Assembly (NCBI GenBank): GCA_021927905.1
Contig: BLLK01000022.1
Coordinates: forward strand, 1,612,001-1,676,000
Direction: 5' to 3'
DNA from: Chaetoceros tenuissimus
Lineage: Eukaryota > Bacillariophyta > Thalassiosirophyceae > Chaetocerotales > Chaetocerotaceae
Length of the DNA stretch: 64,000 bases
Part shown: one piece after another, positions 61,471 through 64,000 of the stretch
Position numbering within the stretch: the first letter of the stretch is position 1
Layout of the letters: each line of letters starts with the position of its first letter
Notes under the pieces: generated by a model
Seen by the model: only the letters and a program-made list of their open reading frames with translations
Told to the model about the DNA's origin: nothing
Database searches by the model: none
Made by a program: the position numbers and the translations under genes

Positions 61471-62697
61471 ATGAAATCTCTAACTCAGGAAATAATGGAG
61501 CTGCAGGCTCAACTGCAACTTATTCAAAATGTAAAGGAAGAATGGAAGGATGACGAATGCATCAAGCAGATTGCGGAAGTTGTCAAGAACACAAAGGAAA
61601 ATCTTTCAAAAGCATTCAGAGACAGCCTTGATAGACTTTCCATTTTCCAGCCAAAAGAAACAATTGTAGAAAAGGTGTTGAAAGGATTTCCAGAGTGTAT
61701 GAAAGTAAAGAACGAACTAGATATTTTTCCTATTCAGTCATGTCTCTTTCAGGTCACCAACAAGGGTAAATCATTAAAGTATATACCAGTATTAGCGAAA
61801 GAGGGTCTGGAACGTGAGATTGGCGGAGCAGACAAAAGAGGGGGACTGCTAACAAGAGTCAAAACTCTGTATGGAAACTTAAATATTTTACAGTATCTAG
61901 CATTTCTACCCGGTGAAAACTATGATAGACTTGCAGTAAATACTATGGAAGAATTGAAAAAGTTGGGTCTTTTGAAAAAGGATGACATCAGAAAGAAAAA
62001 CCTTGCTTTCATTTCTGCACGTTTTGGAAAAGAGGCAGAGTTACGTTTTCGATTTCTTTTGGAATGGGATCCTGCATTTCCGAAGGCACGACGTACCATT
62101 AGAGAGACAGGAGTTATTCAACCACCATTCATGTGCCACTTGATATCGAAACACAAGAAATTGGAAAATGTCAAAGCAAACTTGATAGTAACAATGGATA
62201 TGTACCCAGAAGAAGCAGGCTTACTTTTCCAAAAGTATGATGGCACAACAGCTTTGGAGTACGCTTTCGAAAAGTTTGGTGAAAAGGAAACAATGGCTAT
62301 GCTTCATGAAATCCTTTCACCTACCAAATCAATACCTATACTTCACCATGCACTCGTTTATATTCCACAAAAAGACAAACTCTTTACAAAATGGTTCCCG
62401 TGGGCATTTCACTTACGTGATCATCATGGTAGATCATTGCATCAGGCAATCATGGCTGCGGGTGGCAAATGCATTGAAGAAAGCACTACTATCATAGCCT
62501 CCATGAGCGATGACCAAGTCCAAGAAAAAGATCCTATAACAACCCTATATCCGTTTGCAGCGGTTGCAAGTGGTGAAGACGGAGATTTGGAACGATCCTT
62601 TGAATTATTACGTCGACAACCCGGTGTTTTAGATCGTAATCCAGTGCAAAGAAATCTTGGAAGAACAAAGAAACGCAAGCGATCCAGTGCAATATAA
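61471..62697 (+). CDS. AL4: ankyrin-like tandem family member (408 aa)
   Basis: The start is the ATG at 61471 (MKSLTQEIMELQAQLQLIQN); the in-frame codon upstream is TTG. It has a coiled-coil N-terminus, then FPIQSCLFQVTNKG, YIPVLAKEGLEREIGGADKR, LENVKANLIVTMDMYPEEAG and TALEYAFEKFGEKETMAMLH. The C-terminal module has PILHHALVYIP, TKWFPWAFHLRDHHGRSLHQ, DPITTLYPFAAVASGEDGDL and LLRRQPGVLDRNPVQRNLGR, ending KKRKRSS. It pairs with AL5 as a second subgroup. Intact. Confidence 0.75.
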   Translation: MKSLTQEIMELQAQLQLIQNVKEEWKDDECIKQIAEVVKNTKENLSKAFRDSLDRLSIFQPKETIVEKVLKGFPECMKVKNELDIFPIQSCLFQVTNKGKSLKYIPVLAKEGLEREIGGADKRGGLLTRVKTLYGNLNILQYLAFLPGENYDRLAVNTMEELKKLGLLKKDDIRKKNLAFISARFGKEAELRFRFLLEWDPAFPKARRTIRETGVIQPPFMCHLISKHKKLENVKANLIVTMDMYPEEAGLLFQKYDGTTALEYAFEKFGEKETMAMLHEILSPTKSIPILHHALVYIPQKDKLFTKWFPWAFHLRDHHGRSLHQAIMAAGGKCIEESTTIIASMSDDQVQEKDPITTLYPFAAVASGEDGDLERSFELLRRQPGVLDRNPVQRNLGRTKKRKRSSAI

Positions 62698-62773
62698 TGT
62701 ATAATATATTTCTATATGAGGATATATGATTCATGAAAATGATTGTATGTTTTTGCATTGCTATAATATCCAA

Positions 62774-62880
62774 TCGCGCCCTCAACCAGGTGTCCTATCT
62801 CGTAATCCTGTGCAAAGAAATAGTACAAGAACAAAGAAACACAAGTATTCCAGTGTAATATAACATATAGTATATATTTC
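62774..62880 (+). pseudogene. Tandem duplicate of the AL4 3' end
   Basis: 62783-62863 still encodes QPGVLSRNPVQRNSTRTKKH followed by KYSSVI and a stop, matching the last 26 residues of AL4, and the 3' flank (taatataacatatagtatat, then ttctat) repeats too. Only the tail was copied; it has no start. Confidence 0.85.
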
Positions 62881-63159
62881 TATCTCAATATGTTAGATTC
62901 ATGAAAATACTAGTACATAATTACTTCAGTACTTATTCAACTACCATATTTTCCACCTATCAAAATTCTTCAGCAACAATGACGTTTTACTAGCTACAAC
63001 GTCTATGACTAATGTCAGTCATTTAAAATTGATTCCGACAAACGACAAACAAACAAAACGGTGAAAAAAGCACGAAGTTCATTATTTCCATACTCTCCTC
63101 ATTTTCACATAGTCTACTAGTTATCATACTAAGTACTTGCATCATTAACAAACAGAATC
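62881..63159. other. Promoter side of AL5
   Basis: AT-rich; aagtacttgcatcattaaca just before the start resembles the AL4 leader (gcattagtatcattgaca), so leader sequence was copied with the gene. Another tgacg element (acaatgacgttttactag) lies near 62978. Confidence 0.4.
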
Positions 63160-64000
63160 ATGCCATCTCTAACTCAGGAAATAATGGAGCTACAGGCTCA
63201 GCTGCAACTTATCCAAAATGTAAAGGAAGAATGGAAGGATGACGAATGTGTCAAACAGATTTCAGAAGCAGTCAAGAAGACAAAGAAAAATCTTTCAAAA
63301 GCATTCAGAGACAGCCTTGATAGACTTTCCAATTTTCAGCCAAAAGAAACAATTGTAGAAAAGGTGTTGAAAGGATTTCCGGATTGTATGAAAGTGAAGA
63401 ACGATGTAAATATCCTTCCAATTCAGTCATGCCTCTTTCAAGGCAGGGGCAAATCATTGAAGTACATACCAGTATTAGCGAAAGAAGGTCTGAACCGTGA
63501 TATCGGCGGAAAAGACACAAGGGGAGGACTTTTGACAACTATTGGTAATAATGTTGCAAATACTTTGCAGTATCTAGCACTTCTTAAAGGTGATGACTAT
63601 GATAGATTCGCAGTAAATACTTTCAAGGAACTGAAGAAGTTGGGTCTTCTGAAAAAGGATGACATCAAAGAGTACAAACTCCCCTTCTTTTCTGCAGATA
63701 CTGGAAAGGAAGCAAAATTACGCTTTCGTTTTTTATTGGAATGTGACCCTTCATTCCATGTGGAACCAATGGGTTCAACAGTGTTAATCGATTACGTAAT
63801 AGACATGCATACGGAATTGGAAAATGTCAAAGCAATCTTGACAGTAACTATCGATATGTACCCAGAAGAAGCAGGCTTACTGTTCCAAAAGAACAACAGC
63901 AACAAAACAGCTTTGGAATGTGCTATGGAAAAGTTTGGTGAAAAGGAAACAATGACTATGCTACATGAAATCCTAACACCTACCAAATCATTTCCTATAC
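63160..64000 (+). CDS. AL5: ankyrin-like tandem family member, cut by the window end (280+ aa)
   Basis: The ATG at 63160 gives MPSLTQEIMELQAQLQLIQN, nearly the same as AL4. The frame is open to the last base: LPIQSCLFQGRGKSLKYIPV, AKEGLNRDIGGKDTRGGLL, ELENVKAILTVTIDMYPEEA and FGEKETMTMLHEILTPTKSF. Reduced similarity to AL4 is concentrated in the middle (NNVANTLQYLALLKGDDYDR, FHVEPMGSTVLIDYVID). The conserved C-terminal module lies beyond the window. Confidence 0.75.
   Translation, partial: MPSLTQEIMELQAQLQLIQNVKEEWKDDECVKQISEAVKKTKKNLSKAFRDSLDRLSNFQPKETIVEKVLKGFPDCMKVKNDVNILPIQSCLFQGRGKSLKYIPVLAKEGLNRDIGGKDTRGGLLTTIGNNVANTLQYLALLKGDDYDRFAVNTFKELKKLGLLKKDDIKEYKLPFFSADTGKEAKLRFRFLLECDPSFHVEPMGSTVLIDYVIDMHTELENVKAILTVTIDMYPEEAGLLFQKNNSNKTALECAMEKFGEKETMTMLHEILTPTKSFPI

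Overview
The window reads as nuclear DNA of a small-genome, AT-rich marine diatom, most likely a Chaetoceros (C. tenuissimus-like). This is inference. The grounds are: short introns of 65-105 bp with GTAAGT-type donors and TAG acceptors; a possible secretory/plastid presequence with a cleavage site before Phe on the esterase; a MYND protein beginning MGKKSKRR; leucine-rich-repeat proteins beginning MRVA.VDGLLTLFYDGSEL; and large tandem families of ankyrin-like proteins. No rRNA, tRNA or CRISPR was recognised.

Layout. 0.1-6.1 kb holds single-copy-looking genes: an integrase-type zinc-binding (HHCC) protein, a small mitochondrial-type membrane protein, a four-exon class V aminotransferase, and an S-formylglutathione hydrolase. 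6.2-28.3 kb is a head-to-tail array of seven ankyrin-like/RING genes (ANK-RING 1-7, all on the minus strand). A sulfotransferase lies inside the array, and a 5.8-kb DNA transposon (8.2-14.0 kb) is inserted upstream of ANK-RING 1. Two more family members lie at 43.8-45.7 and 48.3-50.0 kb. 28.9-34.1 kb is a two-exon gene for a 1708-residue protein: an N-terminal globin-like region followed by a complete animal-type nitric oxide synthase (oxygenase, FMN, FAD/NADPH). 34.2-43.0 kb holds a frameshifted LRR gene, two F-box/ankyrin paralogues and a MYND protein. 46.0-48.1 kb is a two-domain Gly_transf_sug glycosyltransferase. 50.5-52.6 kb has two LRR genes. 53.1-64.0 kb has five tandem copies of another ankyrin-like family (AL1-AL5, the last cut by the window edge), with relics of an SGNH hydrolase and of a small unknown family between them.

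Most striking points. (1) The transposon encodes one spliced 1198-residue protein. It joins a PiggyBac-like DDE domain, a YqaJ/lambda-exonuclease-type PD-(D/E)XK domain and a PiggyBac-type C-terminal zinc ribbon. The element is bounded by near-identical inverted repeats of about 400 bp, and paralogous promoters in the same window serve as empty sites. (2) The globin-NOS is full length and lacks an obvious calmodulin-binding linker. (3) The ANK-RING genes look like a fast birth-and-death family of putative E3 ubiquitin ligases. They share an upstream block with a TGACGTCA (CRE/bZIP) site 110-240 bp before the start codon. Several copies carry debris of the neighbouring esterase gene, which reveals the duplication unit. 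(4) Several genes are broken by one- or two-base indels, mostly the loss of one base from a short homopolymer. These could be young pseudogenes or consensus errors in the assembly.

Working together. The F-box proteins and RING proteins could both feed ubiquitin-mediated turnover with variable ankyrin-like recognition regions. This is inference from domain architecture only.
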